Source: Saprospiraceae bacterium (GTDB lineage Bacteria; Bacteroidota; Bacteroidia; Chitinophagales; Saprospiraceae). From it: DNA of 64,000 nucleotides. This document shows positions 33,768 to 43,718 of the stretch, piece by piece (position 1 is the first letter of the stretch; every line of letters begins with the position of its first letter). The stretch is from positions 1 to 64,000 of the forward strand of contig JANQPA010000052.1 in assembly GCA_028285545.1 (NCBI GenBank). The letters are read 5' to 3'. The translations under genes were made by a program, and so were the position numbers. A model generated the notes under the pieces. That model saw only the letters and a program-made list of their open reading frames with translations. It had not been told where the DNA came from and ran no database searches.

Positions 33768-36185
33768 ATGTATAAAAATTACATTAAAACTGCCCTTCGT
33801 AATTTGTGGAAGTTTAAAGCCTATTCTCTCATCAACATATCTGGTTTATCTATTGGCTTGGCTTGTGTTATTCTAATTTTATTATATGTACAATCTGAAT
33901 TATCCTTTGATACTTTTCATGAGAACAAGGGTCAAATTTATAGATTGAGTGTTCAGACCACTAATCCACAGACTGGAGTGATTAGAGAACGAGCAATTGG
34001 TCCTTATCGATTGGCGGATGAATTAAAAGTAGATTTTCCTGATTTTTCCAATGTCATTCGGTTCATGCCTCAAAATGGTGAAAGGGTAAAATATCAGGAT
34101 GAAATTTTTTCTGAAGAGAAGTTTGCTTTTGTAGATCCTGAGGTATTTGAGGTTTTCAATTTTTCATTAGTTGAAGGAGATCCAATGACTGCTTTAGATC
34201 CACCCTATTCTGTTGTCATTTCTGAAAGAACAGCTATTAAATATTTTGGTAGTCAAAAGGCTCTGGGAAAGGCCCTGGAAATCCGAGGTGAATTGTTTGA
34301 GGTGACGGGGCTTATGGCCAATATCCCGGAAAACAGTCAGTTTGAATATGAGGTATTTGCTTCTATGAATGCCTCCAAAAGTTTATTTAATCAAAATATA
34401 TTAGAAAACTGGGGTGAAGGAACAGTTTCAACTTACGTAATGCTCCCAAAAGGAACCAGTTCCTCAAATTATGACGGCAGGCTAGCCACCTTCGTGAGTA
34501 ATAAGATGAGAAGAATGGAGCAGTTCTCTCCCGAAGTAAAAATGCAGCCTCTTAGCAAAATGTATTTACATTCAAAGGATATTGATGCCTATGAATCCGG
34601 AGGGGATATCGTTTATGTATATGCCTTTTCTTTAATTGCCATTTTTATTTTAGCTATTGCCTGCATTAATTACATCAATCTGGCTACTGCCCGATCCAGT
34701 GTTCGTGCCAAAGAGGTAGGAGTACGTAAAGTTACTGGAGCCACACGATTACAACTAATAACTCAATTTTTAAGTGAAAGCTCTGTACTCATCTTCCTGG
34801 CGGCTATTCTCGCTTTAGGTATAGTGTTTATGACCTTGCCTTCTTTTAATCAATTAGCAGATCGTCAAATTGTATTTAACCTAAGAGAAAATGGAGGTCC
34901 TATTATGCTTCTCTTTGGACTTATTTTTATAACTGGCTTACTTGCCGGCAGCTACCCTGCTATTTTATTATCTAGCTTACAACCGATTGCTGTTTTCTCG
35001 GGTAAACTTAAACAAGGATTGAAAGGTGGTGCCCTAAGAAAGGTTTTAGTGTCCTTTCAATTTACTACTTCCATATTTTTATTGGCGGTCACAGGTATTG
35101 TTTACCAGCAATTACAATATGTTAAAAATAAAGATCTGGGTTTTGATAAAGATCAGTTAATCATTTTGCCAGGTACTCCTTCTGGTTTGCGCAGTCAATA
35201 CGATCAGTTTACAGAACAAGTGCTAAGTAATCCAAGCATTATTTCTGCCTCAGCTTCTTCTCGAGTCCCTCCAGGCAGGTTGGGAAGTTCAATGGGTACA
35301 CGGCCGGAAGGAATTGCGGAAGAAAATCAGCCTGACATGCAAACTGTATGGACAGATTTTGATTTTATTGAAACAATGGGTTTTGAAATGGCGGCAGGTC
35401 GAAGTTTTTCTCGTGATTTTGCTGATGCCAATAATGCTTTTATTCTTAATGAGGCAGCTGTAAAAGAAATTGGATGGACCAATGAATCTGCCCTTGGCAA
35501 GAGTTTTGGGAGTTTAGAAGTCAGGGACTGGAACACAGGGAATTGGGAAGAAAAAGATGGATTCGTCATTGGTGTTCTTAAAGACTTCCATTTTGAGTCT
35601 ATGAAGAAAAAAATTGTACCTACGGTATATTTTATTGCTCCAAAGATGGCCTGGAATTATGTTATGAAAGTTCGGCCAGATAATATTAACAGGACGCTCA
35701 GTCATATTGAAGGGGTCTGGAAAGAATTCCTTCCTGAAGTTCCCTTTGAATATTCTTTTGTGGATCAACATTTTGAAACGCTCTACAATACAGAAGAAAG
35801 GCAGGGACGAATTTTTGGTCTTTTTGCTACCCTGGCGATTTTTATAGCTTGTCTTGGACTAATTGGCCTAGCTTCTTTCGTAGCTGAGCGTAAGAAAAAA
35901 GAAATCGGTATCAGAAAGGTTTTAGGTGCCTCTAAAGCAAGCATTTTAACCTTACTTTCCAAAGAGTTTTCTTTACTCATTTTTATAGCCTTCATTCTTG
36001 CCAGCCCTCTTTCCTGGCTGGTCATGAATACCTGGCTTCAGGATTTTGCTTATCGAATATCCATAGGAATGGGAATTTTTGTAGCAGCTGGATTGATTGC
36101 CTTTTTTATTGCCTGGACAACCATTGGTCTGCAAACCCTCAGAGTTATAAACATGAACCCTGTAGACTCCCTTAGAAATGAATAA
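33768..36185 (+). CDS. FtsX/MacB-type ABC transporter permease (copy 1)
   Basis: 805-aa membrane protein of the large Bacteroidota FtsX-like permease family. A transmembrane helix at about 20-42 is followed by a MacB-like periplasmic core domain, then three helices (about 280-430), a second periplasmic domain, and a final FtsX domain (FGLFATLAIFIACLGLIGLASFVAERKKKEIGIRKVLGAS). I take ATG 33768 (MYKNYIKTALRNLWKF), the usual family start. An upstream in-frame ATG at 33714 lies inside the palindrome. No ATPase gene is adjacent. Such permeases often serve efflux or envelope-stress mechanotransmission; the substrate is unknown. Confidence 0.9.
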   Translation: MYKNYIKTALRNLWKFKAYSLINISGLSIGLACVILILLYVQSELSFDTFHENKGQIYRLSVQTTNPQTGVIRERAIGPYRLADELKVDFPDFSNVIRFMPQNGERVKYQDEIFSEEKFAFVDPEVFEVFNFSLVEGDPMTALDPPYSVVISERTAIKYFGSQKALGKALEIRGELFEVTGLMANIPENSQFEYEVFASMNASKSLFNQNILENWGEGTVSTYVMLPKGTSSSNYDGRLATFVSNKMRRMEQFSPEVKMQPLSKMYLHSKDIDAYESGGDIVYVYAFSLIAIFILAIACINYINLATARSSVRAKEVGVRKVTGATRLQLITQFLSESSVLIFLAAILALGIVFMTLPSFNQLADRQIVFNLRENGGPIMLLFGLIFITGLLAGSYPAILLSSLQPIAVFSGKLKQGLKGGALRKVLVSFQFTTSIFLLAVTGIVYQQLQYVKNKDLGFDKDQLIILPGTPSGLRSQYDQFTEQVLSNPSIISASASSRVPPGRLGSSMGTRPEGIAEENQPDMQTVWTDFDFIETMGFEMAAGRSFSRDFADANNAFILNEAAVKEIGWTNESALGKSFGSLEVRDWNTGNWEEKDGFVIGVLKDFHFESMKKKIVPTVYFIAPKMAWNYVMKVRPDNINRTLSHIEGVWKEFLPEVPFEYSFVDQHFETLYNTEERQGRIFGLFATLAIFIACLGLIGLASFVAERKKKEIGIRKVLGASKASILTLLSKEFSLLIFIAFILASPLSWLVMNTWLQDFAYRISIGMGIFVAAGLIAFFIAWTTIGLQTLRVINMNPVDSLRNE

Positions 36186-36275
36186 AGACTTTTTAAGAAT
36201 ATCACCATAGGAGAACTAAAGGATTAGTTGCAACCTTCTTTGTTCTTTAGTCGTCTCCCTTTAAAACATCACTTT

Positions 36276-38693
36276 ATGTATAAGAATTATCTGAAAACTG
36301 CCATTCGAAACCTTTGGAAATTCAAAGGCTACTCTTTAATCAATATAATGGGGCTTTCCATTGGAGTAGCTTGTGTTATTTTAATCTTATTATATGTTCG
36401 TGCCGAAGTAAACATGGATGGATTCCATGTCAATAAGGATCGGATCTATCGATTAAATATTGAGGTTACCAATCCACAAACAGGGGAAGTGAATGAAAGG
36501 GCCATTGGGCCTTACCGATTAGCAGATGAATTGAAGGTAGATTTTTCGGATTTCTCCAATATCATTCGTTTTGCACCACAATATCAAGAGCAGGTCGAAT
36601 ATGAAGATGAGATCTTTTTGGAAGAAAATCTTGCTTTTGCAGATCCCGATGTGTTTGAAGTATTCCATTTTCCTTTTGTAAGTGGTGATCCTGCCACTGC
36701 TTTGGAGAATCCTTATTCCTTGGTCATGTCTGAAGCAGCGGCTCAGCGTTATTTTGGATCTAAAAATCCAATAGGCAAGGCAGTAACCATAAGAGAGCAA
36801 TTGTTTGAGGTAACGGCCCTAATGGAAGATGTGCCTAGCAATTCACAATTCCAGTATGATATGTTGGTGTCTATGAATTGTGCCAGGCAAGAATTTTCGA
36901 GGATCGTACTCGAAAATTGGGGGGAAGGTTATGTTTCCACCTTCGCCATGCTTCCAGAAGGTAAAACCCCAGCAGATTATGAAGCTCGTCTGGCTAAATT
37001 TATGGAAGTTAAGCTGGAAGCCTGGCGTCAAGCCTCTCCAAGATTGGTCATGCAGCCTTTACCTAAAATGTATTTGCATTCTAGTGATATTTCATCTTTC
37101 GAAGGAGGAGGAGATATTACTTATGTATATGCTTTTTCATTAATAGCACTATTTATTCTGTTTATTGCTTGTATTAATTATATGAATTTGGCCACTGCAC
37201 GATCCAGTGTCCGGGCCAGAGAAGTGGGAATGCGTAAGGTCGTGGGAGCTACTCGTGCTCAGTTGGTGGGACAGTTCCTAAGTGAGAGCATTTTATTGAC
37301 TGTTGTTTCTTTGTTATTTGCCTTGGGTATCGTCTTTTTGGCATTGCCTGGATTTAACCAACTTGCTGACCGGCAAATTTCCTTTAACGTTATTGACAAT
37401 TGGAATATTATTCTAGGCCTGATTGCGGTGGCTATTCTGGTAGGAGTGGCTGCAGGATCTTATCCGGCATTATTATTATCAGGATTTAAACCAGTATCTG
37501 TATTTTCTGGTCAGTTGAAACAAGGACTTAAAGGAGGCTTGTTACGTAAAGTATTGGTTTCTTTCCAGTTTACGACTTCCATCTTTTTGCTGGTGGTTAC
37601 TGGAATTGTTTATCAGCAATTACAATACTGTAAAAACATGGACCTGGGTTTTAATAAAGATCAACTGGTTCTATTGCCTGGATTAGATATTGAAGGACGC
37701 GGTAGTTATCAGCAATTTACAGAGCGCTTATTAACCAACCCGCAAATAGTATCCGGAGCAGCTTCTTCCCGGGTTCCACCTGGAAGGCTAAGCAGCAATT
37801 TAGGAACGCGCCCAGAGGGTGTTCCGGAAGAACAACGAAGAGGTATGCAAACGGTTTGGACGGATTTTGGTTTTATTGAAACGATGGGCTTTGAATTAGC
37901 AGCAGGGCGTAGTTTTTCCCGTGATTTTGCCGATGCAACGAATGCCTTTATTATAAATGAAGCCGCAGTAAGAGATATCGGCTGGACCAACGAATCAGCT
38001 ATCGGAAAGAGCTTTGGAAGTGCTGAAATTGCAGACTGGGAGGCAGGTCAGTGGCAAGAAAGAGACGGCGTAGTGATAGGAGTGTTGAAAGATTTTCATT
38101 TTGAGTCATTAAGAGATGAAATTGTACCCACCGTTTATTTTGTTGCCCCCTATATGGCTTGGAATTATGTAGTACGCATCAACACGGATGATGTTCCATC
38201 GGCTCTTAGCTTTATAGAAGAAACCTGGACAAGTTTTAATCCGGATACTCCTTTTGAATATACTTTTGTTGATGAAAATTATGCATCCCTTTATGAAAAT
38301 GAAGAGCGGCAGGGTAACATTTTTGGCCTCTTTGCCATTCTGGCTATTTTGATCGCCTGTCTGGGATTGGTTGGACTGGCCTCTTTTACTGCGGAGCAGA
38401 AGAAGAAAGAAATTGGGATACGCAAAGTATTAGGAGCCTCTAGTTCCAGTATTATTGCATTGTTATCGAAAGAGTTTACCTGGTTGGTAATTGTAGCCTT
38501 TATTATTGCCAGTCCATTATCCTGGTGGGTGATGAACAACTGGTTGCAAGATTTTGCCTATCGGGTTAATATTGGAGTCTTTGTATTTATCATTGCCGGA
38601 GCAACTTCTTTATTAATTGCCTGGATTACGGTGGGATTGCAAACGGCCAGGGCAGCTAACTCTAATCCTATAAAGGCTTTACAAAGAGAATAA
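36276..38693 (+). CDS. FtsX/MacB-type ABC transporter permease (copy 2)
   Basis: Tandem paralogue of the preceding gene with the same length (805 aa from ATG 36276) and near-identical opening (MYKNYLKTAIRNLWKFKGYSLIN). Long identical blocks continue throughout, including ERAIGPYRLADELKVDF, SVRAREVGMRKV and KKKEIGIRKVLGAS. Domain order is as in copy 1: helix, periplasmic domain, three helices, periplasmic domain, FtsX domain. The two genes are 90 nt apart and likely cotranscribed. They may form a heterodimer with one ATPase encoded elsewhere, or be a recent duplication; neither is shown by the sequence. Confidence 0.9.
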   Translation: MYKNYLKTAIRNLWKFKGYSLINIMGLSIGVACVILILLYVRAEVNMDGFHVNKDRIYRLNIEVTNPQTGEVNERAIGPYRLADELKVDFSDFSNIIRFAPQYQEQVEYEDEIFLEENLAFADPDVFEVFHFPFVSGDPATALENPYSLVMSEAAAQRYFGSKNPIGKAVTIREQLFEVTALMEDVPSNSQFQYDMLVSMNCARQEFSRIVLENWGEGYVSTFAMLPEGKTPADYEARLAKFMEVKLEAWRQASPRLVMQPLPKMYLHSSDISSFEGGGDITYVYAFSLIALFILFIACINYMNLATARSSVRAREVGMRKVVGATRAQLVGQFLSESILLTVVSLLFALGIVFLALPGFNQLADRQISFNVIDNWNIILGLIAVAILVGVAAGSYPALLLSGFKPVSVFSGQLKQGLKGGLLRKVLVSFQFTTSIFLLVVTGIVYQQLQYCKNMDLGFNKDQLVLLPGLDIEGRGSYQQFTERLLTNPQIVSGAASSRVPPGRLSSNLGTRPEGVPEEQRRGMQTVWTDFGFIETMGFELAAGRSFSRDFADATNAFIINEAAVRDIGWTNESAIGKSFGSAEIADWEAGQWQERDGVVIGVLKDFHFESLRDEIVPTVYFVAPYMAWNYVVRINTDDVPSALSFIEETWTSFNPDTPFEYTFVDENYASLYENEERQGNIFGLFAILAILIACLGLVGLASFTAEQKKKEIGIRKVLGASSSSIIALLSKEFTWLVIVAFIIASPLSWWVMNNWLQDFAYRVNIGVFVFIIAGATSLLIAWITVGLQTARAANSNPIKALQRE

Positions 38694-38861
38694 CGTTTCA
38701 AGTAAGAGGATCTTTGTTTTCCTTTGTGATCTTTTTTAAAAGGATTTACAAAAATTGAGGGAAATAAAGTGGAGATATACTCGTGAGATATATGGAAATA
38801 AATTGTTTTAGCCAAGAAAAAAAGAGGCTATTTACTTCCATTTTATAATCTATCATAATTC

Positions 38862-38892
38862 GTTAGATGGCGGCCGGTGGCCGCCATCTAAC
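38862..38892. terminator. Hairpin between convergent permease and M16 genes
   Basis: 14-bp perfect arms (GTTAGATGGCGGCC and complement) around a 3-base loop, between the stops at 38693 (plus) and 38939 (minus). No T-tract follows on either side. Confidence 0.65.
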
Positions 38893-38938
38893 TTACTTCC
38901 CTAAAAGTATAGGAAGCCGTTTAAAATCATTTTTTTCA

Positions 38939-41788
38939 TTAAGGTCTTACTACCTTAGGGCTACCTTTCTCATCCAAACTCACGACCTCATAACCTAATT
39001 TTTCCAATTTAGGTCGTATAGAAGCCTCATCACCTACCAATAAGATGTTCATTTTATCATATTGGAGATATTTTTTAGCTAAGTCATTAATTTCTTCCTT
39101 AGTGATGCTTTTGATGATTTCAGCTTGCTCGTCTACGAAGGAACGATCCAGATCATAATGAAGGATTCTTCCCAGGAAGCCGGCCTTCTGCCAAGGAGCT
39201 TCATAGCTTCTGGCATCGCGTTGACCAACTGCATTTCTCATGAAGGTCAATTCATCATCGGTGATACCAAATTTATTGTACTTTTTGATCTCATTCATAA
39301 ATTCCACCACACTACTATCAGAAGCAGAAGCTTTTACACCTGCAGAAGCTACATAAGCTGCCGTTTCTGTATCACTAGCTCCGGTAAAGAATGAACGAGC
39401 ACCATAGGTCCAGCCTTTATCTTCTCTTAAGTTCAAGTTGATACGGCTGTTAAAGGCGCCTCCTAGTGCATAATTCATTAGGTTAGATTTAAAATACTCA
39501 CCAGTTACATCGTAATTGAGATCGGTCATATAACCAATTCTAATTTGAGATTGAGGTGCCTTTGCTTTATCAACCAAGTAAACCATGGTCTTATCTACTT
39601 TATTTCCCTTAGGCATTTTGGGGATGCTCACCTTTTTCTTTTCCCAGGTTTTGAGAAAATCTAGTTGTCCCATTACCTCTTCCTGTGTAATATCACCCAC
39701 TATAACCAACTCAGAAAGTGAGGGTGTGTAATAATCATTATAAAAAGCTTTAACATCTTCCAGGGTGATATTTTCTACTGTTGCTTCGGTTCCGCTAGTA
39801 GGAATAGAGTAGATATGATCTTTTCCATAAAGCAATTTATTGAATACCTGAGATGCGATGGCCGAAGGATTCTTTTGGCTGGCTTTTATACCCTGAATTT
39901 GCCTTTGCTTTAGTCTATTAAAATCAGCTTCTGCAAAGGCAGGCTTTTTAAGAATTTCTTCTGCTAACTCAAGTGTTCTGCTTAAATTCTTTTTTAAGGA
40001 ACTAATGTTCATATTAGTAGAGGAGTTTCTTGAAAAGAAGCTTACTCGACTACCTAATTTTCTCAACTCTTCCTGAATGGCTTCAGCTGAATAATTTTGA
40101 GTGGATTCATTCATTAAGGCGGCAGTCAGAGAAGACAAACCAGCTTTTGCCCTGTCATTGGCATCCATCTTGTGACCACCATTAATGGTCAATTGAAGAG
40201 AAACAGTAGGAATCTCATCACTGATCGTCCCAATAACTTTCAAGCCGTTATCAAATTCAGCTTTCCAAAATTCTGGTACGATAGCTAATGGATTAGGGCC
40301 AGCTGTTGGCCTTTTGCTTCTGTCCACCACATCTCCTGTTGGGCGATTATACTCTAAACCAGAATAATCAGTTGTTGGGAATGGACTGTCACCTTGCATC
40401 GGAATCTCATAATTATCTGCTTTGACAGGCTCCGTCTCTTCATTAGGTAGAATACTTTGAATGACAGAAGATTTTCCTTTGATGTATTTTCTAAATACAC
40501 ACATGACATCTTCTTTGGTGACACTCATATATCTTTCCAAATCATATTTTATGGCATCAGGATTGCCATAAAAAGTTTCATAGCTGGCTAGCTGTGACAC
40601 CTTCCCTCTTACACTAGCCAATCCATTGATGGTATTAGCTTCAAAACTGGCTTTAAATTTGGATACATCATCGTCTGTAACCCCATTTTTCTCAAAATCT
40701 TCAAGGATTTTACGTATTTCAGGCTCAAATTCTGACAATTTTTGGCCAGGAAATGGCAGAATAAACATATTAAATTCGCCCGCTAATTCACTAGCTGGAT
40801 GGCTGGCTCTTGCCTGAACAGCTTTTCTGGTTTGCACAAAGCTCTTGTAGAAGTATGAACTCTTTCCGCCTCCTAAGATTTCAGCCAGGCAATCCAGAGG
40901 TGCTTCATCAGGATGAAACCTTGGAACTGTTGGATAATCTATTCTGATTCCAGGAAAGCGAATATTTTTATCCACATAAGAAACGTATCTGTCAGATTCG
41001 ATCACAGGAGCATCTAGTTTCATAGGTTTTACCTCGGGGCCTCTTGGAATGTTACCGAAATATTTCTCTACCATTTTCACAACTTCAGCAGGCTTAACAT
41101 CACCACCAATGGTTAAAGTTGCATTATTAGGTCCATACCAGCGAAGGAAAAAGCGTTTTAAGTCATCGACATCTACCCGATCTAGATCTTCGACACGACC
41201 AATGGTGAGCCAGGAATAAGGATGACCGTAAGGATAAATAGCACCAGCTGATAATTCAAACATTTGGCCATATGGGCGGTTGTCATAATTTTGAGCTTTT
41301 TCATTTTTCACCGTAGCACGCTGAACCTCGAATTTCTTCTGTGTAACCGCAGGAAGTAAGAAGCCCATTCTGTCTGCCTCTAACCATAACATTATCTCTA
41401 ATTGGTTGACGGGTACCGTTTCGAAATAATTCGTCCGATCACGATTGGTGGTTCCATTGAGGGTACCTCCAGCATCAGTAATTATTTTAAAATGCTCTTC
41501 GTCTGCTACATTTTCTGAGCCTTGAAACATCATATGTTCAAAGAAATGGGCGAATCCTGATTTTTGCAATTCTTCACGTGCGGATCCAACATGATAGGTA
41601 ACATCAACATGCACCATTGGGTCAGAATGATCTTCATGGATGATTAGGGTCAATCCATTATCTAATTCGTACTTTTCGTAAGGAATGACGATTTCGTCTC
41701 CTTTCTTTTCTACTTTTTCGATGAGTTTAGTCTGTGCCCAGGCAGGGACAGAAAGTAATAAAGCAAATAGTAAGATGAAATTCTTCAT
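38939..41788 (-). CDS. M16-family (pitrilysin) zinc peptidase, two-domain
   Basis: 949-aa secreted or periplasmic metallopeptidase. The ATG at 41788 gives a clean signal peptide (MKNFILLFALLLSVPAWAQ); an upstream ATG at 41857 would add an implausible hydrophobic tail. The inverted zinc motif HFFEH is at 81-85 (HxxEH), with the third ligand expected in the downstream glutamate-containing helix. The second half is an M16 repeat lacking the motif (about 520-900), as is normal for these proteins. Substrates are probably peptides. It is a single gene with a divergent promoter shared with the DUF6909 gene. Confidence 0.93.
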   Translation of the reverse strand: MKNFILLFALLLSVPAWAQTKLIEKVEKKGDEIVIPYEKYELDNGLTLIIHEDHSDPMVHVDVTYHVGSAREELQKSGFAHFFEHMMFQGSENVADEEHFKIITDAGGTLNGTTNRDRTNYFETVPVNQLEIMLWLEADRMGFLLPAVTQKKFEVQRATVKNEKAQNYDNRPYGQMFELSAGAIYPYGHPYSWLTIGRVEDLDRVDVDDLKRFFLRWYGPNNATLTIGGDVKPAEVVKMVEKYFGNIPRGPEVKPMKLDAPVIESDRYVSYVDKNIRFPGIRIDYPTVPRFHPDEAPLDCLAEILGGGKSSYFYKSFVQTRKAVQARASHPASELAGEFNMFILPFPGQKLSEFEPEIRKILEDFEKNGVTDDDVSKFKASFEANTINGLASVRGKVSQLASYETFYGNPDAIKYDLERYMSVTKEDVMCVFRKYIKGKSSVIQSILPNEETEPVKADNYEIPMQGDSPFPTTDYSGLEYNRPTGDVVDRSKRPTAGPNPLAIVPEFWKAEFDNGLKVIGTISDEIPTVSLQLTINGGHKMDANDRAKAGLSSLTAALMNESTQNYSAEAIQEELRKLGSRVSFFSRNSSTNMNISSLKKNLSRTLELAEEILKKPAFAEADFNRLKQRQIQGIKASQKNPSAIASQVFNKLLYGKDHIYSIPTSGTEATVENITLEDVKAFYNDYYTPSLSELVIVGDITQEEVMGQLDFLKTWEKKKVSIPKMPKGNKVDKTMVYLVDKAKAPQSQIRIGYMTDLNYDVTGEYFKSNLMNYALGGAFNSRINLNLREDKGWTYGARSFFTGASDTETAAYVASAGVKASASDSSVVEFMNEIKKYNKFGITDDELTFMRNAVGQRDARSYEAPWQKAGFLGRILHYDLDRSFVDEQAEIIKSITKEEINDLAKKYLQYDKMNILLVGDEASIRPKLEKLGYEVVSLDEKGSPKVVRP

Positions 41789-41974
41789 AATAAAAATTGA
41801 TATGATAAGAATGGATATATTGGCGGCTGAAGATAGTAAGCAATCTAAAAGTTTCAAATGTATTTTCGACCAAAGAAGGTAAGGAGACGGTCATTTTTTA
41901 TTAATTTATCCCAAAATATAAACCTTCCCAAAGATTTGATAGTATAATTTGGACAAGGAAATAAATCAATAAAC

Positions 41975-43672
41975 ATGTCATCAATGTCCACTCCTCGCAC
42001 AAAAGCACAAATATCTCGTTCCGCTATTCAACGTTTATACATATCTATGCGACATTTGTTCACTCGTGGATCTTACAAACCTCTGGGCGTATCGGGTGAA
42101 GCTATGATCGATTCATTACGTCTTCTGAATCCGGAAATTTATGGTTCCATTAATGATCCGGAAAGAGTTGAATTAGATGGTTTATTTTACGTATTTCAGC
42201 GCTTACCCAAAGGCATTGAAGAATGCAGGTATGTAAAATTAATATCAAGGGAGGGTTTCGAAAACACTGATTTCGACCCCATTATCCCTGCAAAAAGAAG
42301 AAGAAGCTGTTATCGAATAGATGAGGAGCAAATGTTTATTGAAATGACTCGTGGGCGAAGTGACATTTATGATATTCTAACTCACCTTACTTTTCTGTAT
42401 GTTGAAGCTGAAAAGATCCGAAAAAACAGTGAAGATCACCGAGAGAACAAACGTCGTGAGTGGGAAATGTTGGCAGAGATTGTACAAAGAGAGCAGGAAG
42501 GAGAAGAATACAATGTAGAAGTTGCCTATACTTATCTAAGCACTCTATTGGGCCGCACCTATGACGAAACGGTGAAGGCTTGTAAGCGTTTTTCCAATGA
42601 TCCCAATGTTAACAGCATCTTTCATATTACTTACTGGCTAGGAAAATTATCTACAGAAGAAAAAGAAAACGATCAGGATCGGGAGATTACCTTTTCTTCT
42701 TCTTTACGAGAAAAAATAGGACATCATTCCTATGGTGAGCTTTGGGCTGAAAATATAAAGGAATATCTCTTTGAAAACGATTTAATTGAGAGACCGCTCC
42801 ATATCATTAGTGCTAATCCACACAGTGTCATGAATTCCTTGTATGCTCCGGCAGCCATTGGTCAAAAGCTACAATTTTCAACTATTGAAGAGCTGGCAGT
42901 AAAATTATCGATGGACGATAATCAAGACCTCCGAGAAAGAGTTGAAACCTATGCCATACGCAGTGGCATGCACGTCATTGATGATACCAGCGGAACAAAT
43001 ATTTCGGTACAAATTATAGATACTACCTTGATCAAGGCCTCTAAAATTTCAGATGAAATTGGATGGGATGATGAGTATATACAAAAAGAAAAACCTGTCA
43101 TTTTTGTTATGGATTATGCCTTTGGAGAACAGGCTTACGAAACCATGGATGAACTCTTGAAACCCTATCGTAACCATGAAAATACCATTCCACTCAATAT
43201 TCAATCCATTTCGGTAATGGGAAAAGCGGGGATTCTGGAAGGTACTAAAAGTGATATTATGGTGCCTACTGCCCATGTTTTTGAAGGAACTGCAGATAAT
43301 TATCCTTTTGATAACGATCTAAAAAAATCAGATTTTGAAAACAATGGTCTTTTTGTTTGCGAGGGTCCGATGATTACCGTATTGGGTACTTCTCTTCAAA
43401 ACAGAAATATCTTGCGTTTTTTCAAAGAATCTTCCTGGAAAGCCATTGGCCTTGAAATGGAGGGAGCTCATTATCAAAAAGCCATACAGGCAGCTTCGAA
43501 AATAAGAAAGGGGGTTCGCGAAGATGTTATCCTAAGATATGCCTATTATGCTTCTGATAATCCCTTAATTAGCGGAGGGACTTTGGCTTCTGGCAGCTTG
43601 GGAGTTAGTGGAGTAAAACCTACTTATCTAATCACCATCAAATTATTAAATAAAATAGTTAGTGGAAATTAA
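41975..43672 (+). CDS. DUF6909-type protein with nucleoside-phosphorylase-like C-terminus
   Basis: 565-aa cytoplasmic protein, which I associate with the Bacteroidota DUF6909 family. The N-terminal half is helical and charged (about 20-270). The C-terminal part carries motifs of the purine nucleoside phosphorylase/nucleosidase superfamily: a GKAG block at 416-419 followed by SDIMVPT, the EMEGA motif at 494-498 (ribose-binding Glu in nucleosidases), and YYASDNPL with Asp528 at the position of the catalytic Asp. This layout resembles AMP nucleosidase, in which an N-terminal regulatory domain precedes the catalytic one. A nucleotide-cleaving role is inference; the reaction is unknown. Confidence 0.7.
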   Translation: MSSMSTPRTKAQISRSAIQRLYISMRHLFTRGSYKPLGVSGEAMIDSLRLLNPEIYGSINDPERVELDGLFYVFQRLPKGIEECRYVKLISREGFENTDFDPIIPAKRRRSCYRIDEEQMFIEMTRGRSDIYDILTHLTFLYVEAEKIRKNSEDHRENKRREWEMLAEIVQREQEGEEYNVEVAYTYLSTLLGRTYDETVKACKRFSNDPNVNSIFHITYWLGKLSTEEKENDQDREITFSSSLREKIGHHSYGELWAENIKEYLFENDLIERPLHIISANPHSVMNSLYAPAAIGQKLQFSTIEELAVKLSMDDNQDLRERVETYAIRSGMHVIDDTSGTNISVQIIDTTLIKASKISDEIGWDDEYIQKEKPVIFVMDYAFGEQAYETMDELLKPYRNHENTIPLNIQSISVMGKAGILEGTKSDIMVPTAHVFEGTADNYPFDNDLKKSDFENNGLFVCEGPMITVLGTSLQNRNILRFFKESSWKAIGLEMEGAHYQKAIQAASKIRKGVREDVILRYAYYASDNPLISGGTLASGSLGVSGVKPTYLITIKLLNKIVSGN

Positions 43673-43718
43673 GCTAAGAATGCCTGGTGCCGGTCGGCAC
43701 CAGGCATTCTTAGCTTAA
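43669..43718. terminator. 50-bp hairpin between convergent DUF6909 and permease genes
   Basis: 23-bp arms around loop GGTC. The left arm contains the stop codon of the DUF6909 gene and the right arm runs into the stop of the amino-acid permease gene. The core matches that of the palindrome at 33701-33740. Confidence 0.75.
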
